From assembly GCA_900316525.1 (NCBI GenBank), contig ONDF01000001.1, positions 112,995-176,994 of the forward strand: a DNA stretch of 64,000 nucleotides. Direction: 5' to 3'. The translations under genes and the position numbers were made by a program. The stretch is from an uncultured Bacteroidales bacterium (GTDB lineage Bacteria > Bacteroidota > Bacteroidia > Bacteroidales > UBA932). Of this stretch, positions 43,929 through 53,172 are shown piece after piece (the first letter of the stretch is position 1; every line of letters starts with the position of its first letter). The notes under the pieces are model-generated. The model saw only the letters and a program-made list of their open reading frames with translations, was not told where the DNA came from and ran no database searches.

Positions 43929-46900
43929 CTAGAAGCCGCCGCGGAAACCGCCGCCCATCATGCCGCCACCCATCGGCATGCCGCCGCCCATGCCGCCACG
44001 GCCTCCACGGCCGCCGCCCCAGCCGCCACGACCGCCGCCGAAGCCGCCCATGCGGCCGTTGCGGCCGCCGAAGGTGCCGAAGCGCCAGGTGAAAGACAGG
44101 ATGACATAACGGCCGATGGAGAGGGAACGGGACTCGGAGTAGAGGTTCTCGTTCTGCGTCGTGCTCAGGTTCTTGCGCTGGCCCAGGATGTCATAGGCAT
44201 TCAGGGAGATCGTCGCGGAGTTGTAGATGATCGGGCAGGAGAGGCCGGCGTTCCAGATCAGGCGGGAAGGCTGTTCGGTCTTGTAGCCGTTGTACCAGTT
44301 GTAATTCGCATCGGTCGTGAACTGCAGGCCGGTGTAGCCGATGGTCCAGTTGATGGAACCGCCCACGGAGTTGTTCCAGGTGATGTCCTCGGTGTTGTTG
44401 GTGGTCTTCACGCTGTACCAGGGCTTGTTGAAGCGAGTGCCGCCGTTGACGCGGAGTTCCAGGTCGTCGCTGCGGTAGGTCAGGTTCAGCCGCTCCATCA
44501 CGCTCAGGGTCTGGGTGGCGTTGACGATGAAGTCGGGGGTGTTGTTCAGGTCGGGATAGGCATCGTGGAACTTCTCGTAGTCGAACTCCGTCTTCTTGTC
44601 GTTCCAGAAGCGGTCGGTGTCCAGCTTGGAAGCGCCCACATAGCTGGTGGACATCGAGTAGTTGATGTTGGCGTTGTTGGAAATGGAGAAGTTGGACTTC
44701 GCGATCGGGGCGTTGACCATGATCCGGACGCTGCCGTTGTAGGTATTCCGGCCATTCACCGGGAAGGTGTAACGACGGCCGCTCGCGTCATTCCAGGACG
44801 CATTGACGATCGGGTTCTGGTTCATGCCGCCCTGCAGGTTCAGGCGGGCGGTGAAGAAGGTGGCGCGGTTGGAGAACTCGAGCTCCATCCGGCCGTTGTG
44901 GTTGAAGTACGGCGTCAGGTAAGGGTTACCCAGCGACATGGACATCGGGTTGGAGTTGTCCAGCACAGGCATCAACTGGGAGGTGGAAGGCTGGCCGCTG
45001 CGGCCGTTGTAGTTGAGGCGGATGTTCGCGTTGTCGTTGAAGTCGTAGAAGAGCATCGCGCGCGGAGACCAGTTCAGGACCTTGTTGTCATACATCTTGC
45101 CGTTGGTCTCGTTGTGCTGGTTCTGCGGGTTCGCGGTGACACCCAGCTGGGCGCGGACGTCGCCTTCCTGATACATGAAGGCGAGACCGGCGCTCTGGTT
45201 GATGTTCCGGTTCAGGATCTTGCTGGAGTAGTCTTCGTCCCGGCCGCCATCGCCCAGATACTTCATCGTATGCGTATCATAGTCGATCACGAAATCACCG
45301 GCCTTGCTGTTGTAGACGTCCTTGTCGGTGTTGGAGAGGTTGTAGCTGTACTGATAGCTTCCTTCCACATAGAAACCGCCGCCCAACGGCTCCGTATACA
45401 CGAGACGGGCGCTGGCGTTCTGCGTCTTGGAGGCCTGGTCCACGCGCTGGTTGACAATTTGCGGAGCCAAGCCGGCGTACGTGTTGGTAATGGACTGGTT
45501 GTACCCGTCGGAATGGTTGTTGGAGAGGGTCCAGTTCAGGTTCACGGACAGGGTGCGGCCGGGGATGCCCAGGCGCTGGCGGAAGAGCAGGAAGCCGTTC
45601 GCCTGCCAGTTGCTGTTGAGACCGTTGTTCGTGGAGAAACCGTCGTTCAGCTTGTTGCCGTCGGCCTTCGATTCCAGCCAGGTGTCGAACACCTGGGTCT
45701 GGTTGTAACCGCCCTGGCTGTAGTTGAACTGCGGCTGGAACAGGATGGAGGTGTTGTCCGAGAACTTATGGTCGATGCGCACGCCCACCCGATGGCCGTT
45801 GTTGCGCTGATAGCTCGAATTCGAGGTCTCCTGGATCTGGGTGGGAGCATCCTTGAAATAGTTCTCCTGATAGGACTCCTGCATGGACTCGGTGTTGGAA
45901 CCGCTGTACATGTAGTTGCCGGAGAATTCCATCTTGTCGTCCAGGAGGTCCGCCGCCGCATTGACGCCGCCCATCCAGGAGGTGGTGATGCCGCCGCCGA
46001 AGCCGCCCATGCCGCCACCGAAGCCGCCCATGCCGCGGCCGCCGCCCATCATCTGGCCCATCATGTTGCCGCCCATGTTGGTGAAGCCCATGCCGCCGGC
46101 GCCGTTGTTGCCGTTGCCGATGATGCTGATCTGGTTGCTGTCCGTGAAGCGACCGATCATGCCGTTGCCGTTGAAACGCCAGTCGTTCATGTCGTTCTCC
46201 TTGGAGGGGATGTCGTGGCCGACGCCGCCGGTGACGTTGCCGAAGACACCGTTCATCATGCTCTTCTGCACGGAGAGGTCGATGATGGTCTCGTCGTTGC
46301 CGTCGTCGATGCCGGTGAACTCGGCCTGCTCGGACTTCTTCTTCACGACCTTGACCTTCTCGATCATCTTCGCAGGAAGGTTCTGGGAAGCGATGGAGGG
46401 ATCGTCCAGGAAGAAGGTCTTGCCGTCGATGGTGATCTTCGTGATGGTCTCGCCGTTCGCGGTGATGGAACCGTTGTCATCGACCTCGATGCCCGGGAGC
46501 TTCTTGAGGAGGTTGATGAGCATGTCGGTGTCCGTGGTCTTGAACGAGGAGGCGTTGTACTCGACCGTATCCTTCTTGATGATGATCGGGTTGCCCGTCG
46601 CGGTCACGGAAGCGGCGTCCAACACCCGTTGGTCCAGTTCCATCTTCACCACCCCGAGGTCAGTCGCCTCCTTGGTGACTTCCACGGCCTTCTCATAGGA
46701 CTTGTAGCCCATGATTTCGGCCTTGAAAGTGTACTTACCCACCTTGACTTTCTCGATGGTACCCTTACCATTGTTGTCGGTCAGCGAATACTTGGCGCTC
46801 CCTTTTTCGGGGGTGAGGGACACGGTGGCGAAGCCGATCGGCTCGTCATTCGACGCATCCTGAAGTTTCACAGTGACGTTCACATTCTGGGCCATCATCG

Positions 46901-46952
46901 CCAACGAGGCGAACAGGCTGACCAGGCTAAGCAGAATCCTTCTTGTAGACAT
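43929..46952 (-). CDS. TonB-dependent-receptor-like outer membrane beta-barrel protein with Gly/Met-rich tail
   Basis: The 1007-residue protein has a signal peptide (ending MMAQ), a carboxypeptidase-regulatory-like domain (about 26-105), a plug-like domain (about 110-230; LPGIEVDDNGSITANGE) and an OMP_b-brl_3-type barrel. The barrel proper ends VILSFTWRFG, but about 48 further residues rich in Gly, Met and Arg follow. A similar Gly/Met-rich insert lies at about 290-325. There is no SusD neighbour, so substrate and partner are unknown; metal or peptide traffic is possible. The start at 46952 matches the signal peptide. Confidence 0.85.
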   Translation of the reverse strand: MSTRRILLSLVSLFASLAMMAQNVNVTVKLQDASNDEPIGFATVSLTPEKGSAKYSLTDNNGKGTIEKVKVGKYTFKAEIMGYKSYEKAVEVTKEATDLGVVKMELDQRVLDAASVTATGNPIIIKKDTVEYNASSFKTTDTDMLINLLKKLPGIEVDDNGSITANGETITKITIDGKTFFLDDPSIASQNLPAKMIEKVKVVKKKSEQAEFTGIDDGNDETIIDLSVQKSMMNGVFGNVTGGVGHDIPSKENDMNDWRFNGNGMIGRFTDSNQISIIGNGNNGAGGMGFTNMGGNMMGQMMGGGRGMGGFGGGMGGFGGGITTSWMGGVNAAADLLDDKMEFSGNYMYSGSNTESMQESYQENYFKDAPTQIQETSNSSYQRNNGHRVGVRIDHKFSDNTSILFQPQFNYSQGGYNQTQVFDTWLESKADGNKLNDGFSTNNGLNSNWQANGFLLFRQRLGIPGRTLSVNLNWTLSNNHSDGYNQSITNTYAGLAPQIVNQRVDQASKTQNASARLVYTEPLGGGFYVEGSYQYSYNLSNTDKDVYNSKAGDFVIDYDTHTMKYLGDGGRDEDYSSKILNRNINQSAGLAFMYQEGDVRAQLGVTANPQNQHNETNGKMYDNKVLNWSPRAMLFYDFNDNANIRLNYNGRSGQPSTSQLMPVLDNSNPMSMSLGNPYLTPYFNHNGRMELEFSNRATFFTARLNLQGGMNQNPIVNASWNDASGRRYTFPVNGRNTYNGSVRIMVNAPIAKSNFSISNNANINYSMSTSYVGASKLDTDRFWNDKKTEFDYEKFHDAYPDLNNTPDFIVNATQTLSVMERLNLTYRSDDLELRVNGGTRFNKPWYSVKTTNNTEDITWNNSVGGSINWTIGYTGLQFTTDANYNWYNGYKTEQPSRLIWNAGLSCPIIYNSATISLNAYDILGQRKNLSTTQNENLYSESRSLSIGRYVILSFTWRFGTFGGRNGRMGGFGGGRGGWGGGRGGRGGMGGGMPMGGGMMGGGFRGGF

Positions 46953-47048
46953 AAAAAAACACAATTCGCCCTTTCTTGGGCCATACAGTGCAGTTAGACG
47001 CCTCGCGTACGCGTAGGTTTAACCGCCTGATACAAAATTTTAAAAAAA

Positions 47049-47606
47049 TTATTTGACGCGGTCGGGATGGTCTTTCAGGAACTGCTCCCAGCCCCCCTTG
47101 CCCTTCACGGACGCGATCGGGTTCGACGTCTCGTAATGGTGGCAGAGGGCGATGGCCAGGGCGTCCGTCGCGTCCAGGTGCTCGGCGGCTAACCTCACGC
47201 CGAGGGTCTTTTCCAGCATCAGCTGGACCTGTTCCTTGGAGGCGGCGCCGTTGCCGACGATGGCCTCCTTGGCCTTGCGGGGCGCGTATTCCGTCACGGA
47301 GGCGACCCCGTTCTCGAGGGCGGCGATGATCGCGGCCCCCTGTGCGCGGCCGAGCTTCAGCACGACCTGCGCGTTCTTGCCGTAGAACGGCGATTCGATG
47401 GCGAGCTCGTCCGGATGGTAGGACTTGCACACCTCGGAAATGCAGTCAAAGATGGCCTGCAGCTTCGTGTAGGCGTCCTTTTCCTTTCGAAGGTCCAGGA
47501 TGCCCATATCCACGTACTCGGCCTTCTTGCCCACGGCACGGACAACCCCGAAACCCAGCAGCTGGGTTCCGGGGTCGATGCCGAGTATGATGCGCGGCTT
47601 ATCCAA
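47049..47606 (-). CDS. ruvC: Holliday junction resolvase RuvC
   Basis: RuvC cuts Holliday junctions with RuvAB during recombination repair. The 185-residue protein has the RNase H-like active site: the first aspartate in LGIDPGTQ, the glutamate in AIESPFYG, and the final aspartates in HLDATDALA. The start at 47606 overlaps the serS stop by eight bases. The 96-bp gap to the barrel gene contains an imperfect CG-rich palindrome around 47005-47020 and nothing else I can name. Confidence 0.96.
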   Translation of the reverse strand: MDKPRIILGIDPGTQLLGFGVVRAVGKKAEYVDMGILDLRKEKDAYTKLQAIFDCISEVCKSYHPDELAIESPFYGKNAQVVLKLGRAQGAAIIAALENGVASVTEYAPRKAKEAIVGNGAASKEQVQLMLEKTLGVRLAAEHLDATDALAIALCHHYETSNPIASVKGKGGWEQFLKDHPDRVK

Positions 47607-48870
47607 TGCGGTCGAAGCCGGTGTAGGGACGGAGGACTTCCGGAATCTCGATGTAGCCTTCCTTCTGGTTGTCTTCCAGCAGCGCGGCGACGACTCTCGG
47701 GAGCGCCAGGGAGCTGCCGTTCAGGGTGTGCACGAGCTGGGTCTTGCCGTTCTCGTCCTTGTAGCGGCACTTCAGGCGGTTCGCCTGGTAGCTCTCGAAG
47801 TTGGAGACGGAAGAGATCTCGAGCCAGCGGCCCTGGGCGGCGGACCAGAGTTCGAAGTCGTAGGTGATGGCGGAGGTGAAGCTCAGGTCACCGCCGCACA
47901 GGCGGAGGATCCGGTAGCGGAGACCGAGGTCCTGGACGAGCTTCTCCACGTGGGCAATCATTTCGTCGAGGGCGGCGTAGCTGTTCTCGGGCTTCTCGAT
48001 GCGCACGATCTCCACCTTGTCGAACTGGTGCAGGCGGTTCAGGCCGCGCACGTCCTTGCCGTAGGAACCGGCCTCGCGGCGGAAGCAGGGCGTGTAGGCC
48101 GTCAGCTTCTGCGGGAACTGGTCGGCGCCGAGGATGACGTCGCGGAAGATGTTCGTCACGGGGACTTCGGCGGTCGGGACCATGTAGAAGTCGTCCACGG
48201 TGGCGTGGTACATCTGGCCTTCCTTGTCGGGAAGCTGGCCGGTGCCGAAGCCGGAGGCGGCGTTGACCATCACCGGAGGCTCCACCTCCTGGTAGCCCGC
48301 GGCGGTGTTGCGGTCCAGGAAGAAGTTGATCAGGGCGCGCTGGAGCTTGGCTCCCTTGCCCTTGTACACCGGGAAACCGGCGCCGGTGATCTTCACGCCG
48401 AGGTCGAAGTCGATGATGTCGTATTTCTTGGCGAGCTCCCAGTGCGGGAGGGCGTTCTCGGGGAGCACGGGCTCCTCGCCGCCCATCTTCACGACCAGGT
48501 TGTCCTCCGCGCCCTTCCCTTCGGGAACGAGGTCGCAGGGGATGTTCGGCAGGAGGACGAGCTGGGCCTGGAGCTCGTTGTTGTTGTCGTCGGCCTGCTT
48601 GAGGAGGTCGTTGGAACGGGCCTTGAGGGCGGCGACCTCGGCCTTGGCGGCCTCGGCCTCAGCCTTCTTGCCTTGCTTCATCAGGGCGCCGATCTCGGCC
48701 GCGGCCTTCTTCTGCTGGGAGAGGAGGGCGTCGGACTCGGTCTGGAGGGCCTTGCGGTTGTCGTCCAAGGCGATCACCTTTTCCACGATCGCGCGGGCGT
48801 CGAAATTCTTGACGGCGAGTTTCCGGATCACGTATTCGGGATCGTCGCGGAGGAGTTTGAGAGTAAGCAT
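47599..48870 (-). CDS. serS: Seryl-tRNA synthetase
   Basis: The 423-residue class II synthetase charges tRNA-Ser. It has the N-terminal antiparallel coiled-coil arm (about 28-100), motif 2 FRREAGSYGKDVRGLNRLHQF and motif 3 NGSSLALPRVVAALLE. The start at 48870 gives the canonical MLTLKLLRDDPEYV opening; the frame stays open further upstream but there crosses the repeat at 48881-48910, so those residues are not part of the protein. Confidence 0.96.
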   Translation of the reverse strand: MLTLKLLRDDPEYVIRKLAVKNFDARAIVEKVIALDDNRKALQTESDALLSQQKKAAAEIGALMKQGKKAEAEAAKAEVAALKARSNDLLKQADDNNNELQAQLVLLPNIPCDLVPEGKGAEDNLVVKMGGEEPVLPENALPHWELAKKYDIIDFDLGVKITGAGFPVYKGKGAKLQRALINFFLDRNTAAGYQEVEPPVMVNAASGFGTGQLPDKEGQMYHATVDDFYMVPTAEVPVTNIFRDVILGADQFPQKLTAYTPCFRREAGSYGKDVRGLNRLHQFDKVEIVRIEKPENSYAALDEMIAHVEKLVQDLGLRYRILRLCGGDLSFTSAITYDFELWSAAQGRWLEISSVSNFESYQANRLKCRYKDENGKTQLVHTLNGSSLALPRVVAALLEDNQKEGYIEIPEVLRPYTGFDRIG

Positions 48871-48880
48871 GTTTGAGGTT

Positions 48881-48910
48881 TTAGATTTCTCGACAAGCTC
48901 GAAATGACAA
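48881..48910. repeat. Second REP-like CGACAAGCTC element
   Basis: The block contains TTTCTCGACAAGCTCGAAA, a partial dyad around the shared CGACAAGCTC core (48891-48900). It lies in the 112-bp gap between rpmA and serS. Confidence 0.55.
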
Positions 48911-48982
48911 TTATTTATGACAAAGGAGGACTGCACCGGGATGCGGCACAAGTCCTCCAATTAAAATCTGTGTCCTCCGGGA

Positions 48983-49243
48983 TTAGTTCTCGAGGGGGAG
49001 AACGGAAACGTAGGACTTGTCGTTACGCTTGCGGGTGAACTTGACAGTTCCGTCCACGAGGGCGTAGAGGGTGTGGTCCTTGCCCATACCGACGTTCAGG
49101 CCGGGATTGTGGGCGGTACCGCGCTGACGGACGATGATGTTGCCGGCTTTCACGACTTCCTCACCGAACTTCTTGATGCCGAGTCGCTTGGAATGGGACT
49201 CACGACCGTTCTTGGAACTGGACTGACCTTTTTTGTGTGCCAT
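48983..49243 (-). CDS. rpmA: 50S ribosomal protein L27
   Basis: The 86-residue protein begins [20 protein letters not shown], the conserved L27 N-terminus that reaches into the peptidyl-transferase centre, and contains the VRQRGT motif. There is no Firmicutes-type N-terminal cleavage extension. It lies 17 nt downstream of rplU, the usual L21-L27 pair. Confidence 0.97.
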   Translation of the reverse strand: MAHKKGQSSSKNGRESHSKRLGIKKFGEEVVKAGNIIVRQRGTAHNPGLNVGMGKDHTLYALVDGTVKFTRKRNDKSYVSVLPLEN

Positions 49244-49260
49244 AGTTGATTCCTCCTGAA

Positions 49261-49572
49261 TTAAGCGATAGCGTCAATGTGGATCTTGGTGAGCTTCTGG
49301 CGGTGGCCGTTCAGCGTCTGGAATCCCTTACGACGGATCTTCTTGAAAACAAGCACTTTCTTCGCCTTGGCGTCGTCATCGACGACGGTAGCCTTGACGA
49401 CCGCGCCTTCCACATACGGAGTTCCGACCTTGACGGCGCCGGCCTCGTCGATGAGGAGCACCTTGTCGAACTCGACAGACTCACCGTTGTGAGCCGCGAG
49501 GCGGTTCACAAAGATGTCCATTCCAGCTTCTACCTTGAACTGCTGGCTTGCAATGTCAACGATTGCGTACAT
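49261..49572 (-). CDS. rplU: 50S ribosomal protein L21
   Basis: The 103-residue protein starts [17 protein letters not shown] and contains [23 protein letters not shown] near the end, both typical of L21, which binds 23S rRNA. The start at 49572 fits family length; in-frame upstream codons lie in the roughly 90-nt leader that follows the promoter at 49668-49675. Confidence 0.97.
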   Translation of the reverse strand: MYAIVDIASQQFKVEAGMDIFVNRLAAHNGESVEFDKVLLIDEAGAVKVGTPYVEGAVVKATVVDDDAKAKKVLVFKKIRRKGFQTLNGHRQKLTKIHIDAIA

Positions 49573-49667
49573 TATCAAAAACTTTGTTAGAGTTTCGGAC
49601 CGTAAGCGGACGGGCACCGTGCCTGTCTCTTCTGGAGCTCATCGGCCATTTCATAAAATTGGACGGC

Positions 49668-49675
49668 AAAGATAC
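49668..49675 (-). promoter_or_regulatory. -7 element (TATCTTTG) of the rplU-rpmA operon
   Basis: The minus-strand TATCTTTG at 49675-49668 implies a leader of nearly 90 nt before rplU, long enough for autogenous control. I do not see a clear conserved leader fold. Confidence 0.6.
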
Positions 49676-49763
49676 GGATTTTTCCGTCAATTGCAAAACT
49701 TTTTGTCCCTTTCATTTTTTTTTGCGAATTTTGTTCATTCGGAAACACCAAAACACACTGATA

Positions 49764-51980
49764 ATGGATAAGTACAACTGGACCTTCACCTCGGTCGGCG
49801 GGACCGTCCGGGTGAAAATCACCTCCGGGGCCGACATCGCCCACCTGGGCGAGCTGGACCGCAAGCTGTGGACCGTCCTCAGCTGCCCGGCCAAGAACCT
49901 GGAATTCGACCAGAAAACCCTCGAGCTCATCGACGCGGACCACGACGGGAACATCCGCGTGGACGAGGTCATCGCCACCGCCCAGTGGCTCACCACGGTC
50001 CTGAAGGACCACGACCTGCTCCTCACCCGCGGCACCGAAATCCCCTTCACCGCCTTCAACGAGGAGAATCCGGAAGGCGCGAAGCTCCTCGCCTCGGCGA
50101 AGCAGATCCTCGCGAACCTCAAGCTCGAGAAGGATTCCATCGCCCTCGAGGACACGGCGGACATGACGAAGATCTTCGCCGACACGAAGTTCAACGGCGA
50201 CGGCGTCATCACCCCCGCCAGCGCGGATGACGAGAAGCTCGCCGCGCTCATCACCACGATCACCGAGAAGATCGGCAAGGCCGCGGACCGCAGCGGCGCC
50301 GACGGCGTCACCGCCGACCATATCGAAGCGTTCTACACCGCCCTCGCGGACTACGCGGCCTGGCAGGCGGCCGGCACGAAGGAGGTCTTCCCCTTCGGGG
50401 ACAAGACCGCCGACGCCCTCGCCGCCGTCAATGCGCTGAAGGACAAGGTCGCGGACTTCTTCATGCGCTGCAAGCTCATCGGCTTCGACCAGGCCATCGC
50501 CCCGGCCGTGGACGTCTCCGTCGACAAGATCGGCGCCATCGACGGCAACCTCGCCGAGGCAGGTTCGGCGATCGCCGACGAGCCCCTGGCCAAGCCCGCC
50601 GCCGACGGCATCCTCCCGCTCGATGCCGTGAACCCGGCCTGGAAGGCCGCCATCGAAGGCATGCGCGCCCTCGTGCTGGACGCGGACAAGAAGACCCTCA
50701 CCGAGGCCGAATGGGCCGACATCTGCGGCAAGTTCGCCCCGTACACCGCCTGGATGGGCGAGAAGAAGGGCGCCGAGGTCGAAGCCCTGGGCATCGACGA
50801 GGTCAAGGCCCTCCTGAAGGCGGACCAGAAGGAGGCCCTCCTGAAGCTCGTCGAGGCCGACAAGGCCCTCGAGGAGGAGGCCCTCTCCATCGAGGCCGTG
50901 GACAAGCTTCTCCGCCTGTTCCACAACTTCTACGACTTCCTGAACAACTACGTGGTGTTCGCGGACTTCTACGATCCCGACCGGAAGGCCATCTTCCAGG
51001 CCGGCCGCCTGTACATCGACCAGCGTTCCACCGACCTGTGCGTCCGCGTGGACGGCCCGCATCCGGAGATTTCCTCCCTCAGCGGCATGTACATCCTCTA
51101 CTGCGCGTGCAAGAGCGACAAGATGGGCAAGACGATGAACATCGCCGCCGTCCTCACCGACGGGGACACGGACGACCTCCGTCCCGGCAAGAACGCCGTG
51201 TTCTACGACCGCGACGGCAACGACTGGAGCGCCGTCGTCACGAGCATCGTGGAGAACCCGCTCAGCATCCGCCAGGCCTTCTGGGCCCCGTACAAGAAGG
51301 CGGGCCGCTGGATCAATGACAAGGTGAACAAGTTCGCCGCCGACAAGAACGCCAAGGGCGAAGGCACGCTGTCCACCATCACGGAGAAAGCCACCGACAA
51401 GCCGGCCGCCGGCGCGGACGCCGCGCAGAAGGCCGCCCCGTTCGACGTGAGCAAGTTCGCCGTCATCACCATCGCCATCAGCGCCGTGCTCGGCGTCTTC
51501 GCCGCGATCGTGTCCGTCGTCAAGGGCCTGTCCTGGTGGCAGTGGCTCGTCCTGATCGCCGCCCTGATGCTCATCATCTCCCTGCCGTCCGTGTTCATCG
51601 CCTGGCGGAAGCTCCGCAAGCGCGACCTGGGCCCGGTCCTCAACGCCAACGGATGGGCCATCAACGCCGCCTCCTATGTCCGCGGCAAGTTCGCCAAGAA
51701 CATGACCGAAGTCGCCAAGTTCCCGAAGCTCACCGCCGTGGATCCCATCGCCCGCCGCAAGGCCGCCTGGCGCAAGTTCTGGTGCTGGCTCGTCGTAATC
51801 CTGCTCGCGGCCTTCTTCTTCCTGTTCTTCACCAACCGCCTCGCAAAATACGGCTTCCCCTTCTGCAAGGAGAAGCCTGCTGAAGAGGAAGTCGTCGAAG
51901 AATGCTGTGACGCCCCGGCGGCAGAGCCTACACTCGAAGAGGCCGCCGATGCGGCCGCCGAGGAAGCGCCGGCCGAGTAA
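49764..51980 (+). CDS. Large membrane protein with an EF-hand-like calcium loop, function unknown
   Basis: The 738-residue protein has no signal peptide. Residues 57-68 (DADHDGNIRVDE) are a textbook EF-hand loop with D57, D59, D61, N63 and E68 at calcium-ligand positions. A weaker FNGDGVITPASADDE occurs near residue 145. A long Ala/Asp/Lys-rich helical region fills about 150-450, followed by a conserved-looking domain (about 395-530). Three membrane helices lie at about 565-586, 591-613 and 672-690, and the tail is acidic with a CC pair. I recognise no family function. It ends one base before the convergent glycosyltransferase stop. Confidence 0.8.
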   Translation: MDKYNWTFTSVGGTVRVKITSGADIAHLGELDRKLWTVLSCPAKNLEFDQKTLELIDADHDGNIRVDEVIATAQWLTTVLKDHDLLLTRGTEIPFTAFNEENPEGAKLLASAKQILANLKLEKDSIALEDTADMTKIFADTKFNGDGVITPASADDEKLAALITTITEKIGKAADRSGADGVTADHIEAFYTALADYAAWQAAGTKEVFPFGDKTADALAAVNALKDKVADFFMRCKLIGFDQAIAPAVDVSVDKIGAIDGNLAEAGSAIADEPLAKPAADGILPLDAVNPAWKAAIEGMRALVLDADKKTLTEAEWADICGKFAPYTAWMGEKKGAEVEALGIDEVKALLKADQKEALLKLVEADKALEEEALSIEAVDKLLRLFHNFYDFLNNYVVFADFYDPDRKAIFQAGRLYIDQRSTDLCVRVDGPHPEISSLSGMYILYCACKSDKMGKTMNIAAVLTDGDTDDLRPGKNAVFYDRDGNDWSAVVTSIVENPLSIRQAFWAPYKKAGRWINDKVNKFAADKNAKGEGTLSTITEKATDKPAAGADAAQKAAPFDVSKFAVITIAISAVLGVFAAIVSVVKGLSWWQWLVLIAALMLIISLPSVFIAWRKLRKRDLGPVLNANGWAINAASYVRGKFAKNMTEVAKFPKLTAVDPIARRKAAWRKFWCWLVVILLAAFFFLFFTNRLAKYGFPFCKEKPAEEEVVEECCDAPAAEPTLEEAADAAAEEAPAE

Positions 51981-53150
51981 TTATCCCAGCGGCAACATCT
52001 TTTTCCGGGCGATCAGCCTGTTGTAACGATCCAGGACCTCCCCTACCACGTCCTCCCAGGAGCGGACGATGGTTCGGGAGGCCTGAACGCCTATACGGTG
52101 CACCCGCTCCGGATCGTGGATGAGTTCGCGGAGCCGGGCGGCGAAGACGTCCAGGTCGTTCGGGATGAGGAAGCCGTTCTCGCCATCCTTCAGAATGGTG
52201 GCGGCGGTGGATCCTTCCACCATGACGGAAGGCGTGTTCAGCGCCGCGGCCTCGCGGACCACGAGCGGCGCGTTGTCGTACAGCGACGGGAACAGGAAGA
52301 GGTCCGCCGCAGCATAGTACTTGACGATATCGGCCCTTTCCGTGAGCATGCCAACGAAAGTAACCTGGCGGTCCAGGCCTTTCTCGGCGACAAGGTCCTT
52401 CATCGCATCGGCCGCATAGCCGGTGCCCACGAAGTACATCCGGAACGGGACGTCCTTGATCTTCTCGAGGGCGTCGATGACAAAGCGAGGGTTCTTCTCC
52501 CAGATGTGCTGGCCTACGAACAGGAACACGAATTCGTCCGGACCGATGCCCAGCTCCTTGCGCGCATCAGCGAAGAAGGCCTCGGGATAGTCGGCGACGA
52601 GGTCGCTGCCGTTGTCCACGACCTCCACGGGGCCCTTGAAGCCATACTCCCGGATCACCTCCTCCACGGAGGCCTGCGGGACCCAGACCTCGTCGGCCCG
52701 GTCATAAAAGTCGATGATGCGCTTGACGATCCGGTTCACGACGAAATCCGACTTGATGACGCGGGAGAAGTCGTCGCGGTACTTGGAGTGGAAGGTCGCC
52801 ACCATCGGGATGTTGCGGAGCTTGGCGACGTGCGCCGCCGCCAGGCCCGACGTGAAGGGGCTGTGCGCGTGGACAATCTTGAAGGGGCGGTTCACGATCT
52901 TCTTCAGGAAGGCCGGGTCGATCTCCGCGAGGCCCGTCACATAGGGCTTGCGGAAAGGGACCGGAACGGAGAAGTAAGGAAGCACCTCGTATTCATAGAC
53001 GCTGTAGTCCGCGCCCGGGACATTAGGGGTGATGACGGACACGCCGCCCACCTTCTTCTGCATCCAGTACGCATAGTTCTGGACGCAAACGGCCACCCCG
53101 TCCATCACGGGCGGGAAGCAGTCGTTGAAAAGACCGATATTAGATTCCAT
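51981..53150 (-). CDS. GT4-family glycosyltransferase (diacylglycerol glycosyltransferase-like)
   Basis: The 389-residue GT-B enzyme has the N-terminal acceptor domain start GLFNDCFPPVMDGVAV, the VHAHSPF motif and the donor-side segment LFLFPSLYDNAPLVVREAAA with the E-x7-E-like signature. The closest type known to me is 1,2-diacylglycerol 3-glucosyltransferase or mannosyltransferases of GT4, so glycolipid synthesis at the inner membrane is plausible. Donor and acceptor cannot be set from sequence. It is probably co-transcribed with the small lipoprotein 22 nt upstream. Confidence 0.87.
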   Translation of the reverse strand: MESNIGLFNDCFPPVMDGVAVCVQNYAYWMQKKVGGVSVITPNVPGADYSVYEYEVLPYFSVPVPFRKPYVTGLAEIDPAFLKKIVNRPFKIVHAHSPFTSGLAAAHVAKLRNIPMVATFHSKYRDDFSRVIKSDFVVNRIVKRIIDFYDRADEVWVPQASVEEVIREYGFKGPVEVVDNGSDLVADYPEAFFADARKELGIGPDEFVFLFVGQHIWEKNPRFVIDALEKIKDVPFRMYFVGTGYAADAMKDLVAEKGLDRQVTFVGMLTERADIVKYYAAADLFLFPSLYDNAPLVVREAAALNTPSVMVEGSTAATILKDGENGFLIPNDLDVFAARLRELIHDPERVHRIGVQASRTIVRSWEDVVGEVLDRYNRLIARKKMLPLG

Positions 53151-53172
53151 AGTCCAAGTCAGGCGCGACGGT

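Noticed and set aside
47005..47020. CG-rich palindromic stretch between ruvC and the barrel gene
   Set aside because: The dyad is imperfect and short, with no partner copy. I cannot separate it from chance.
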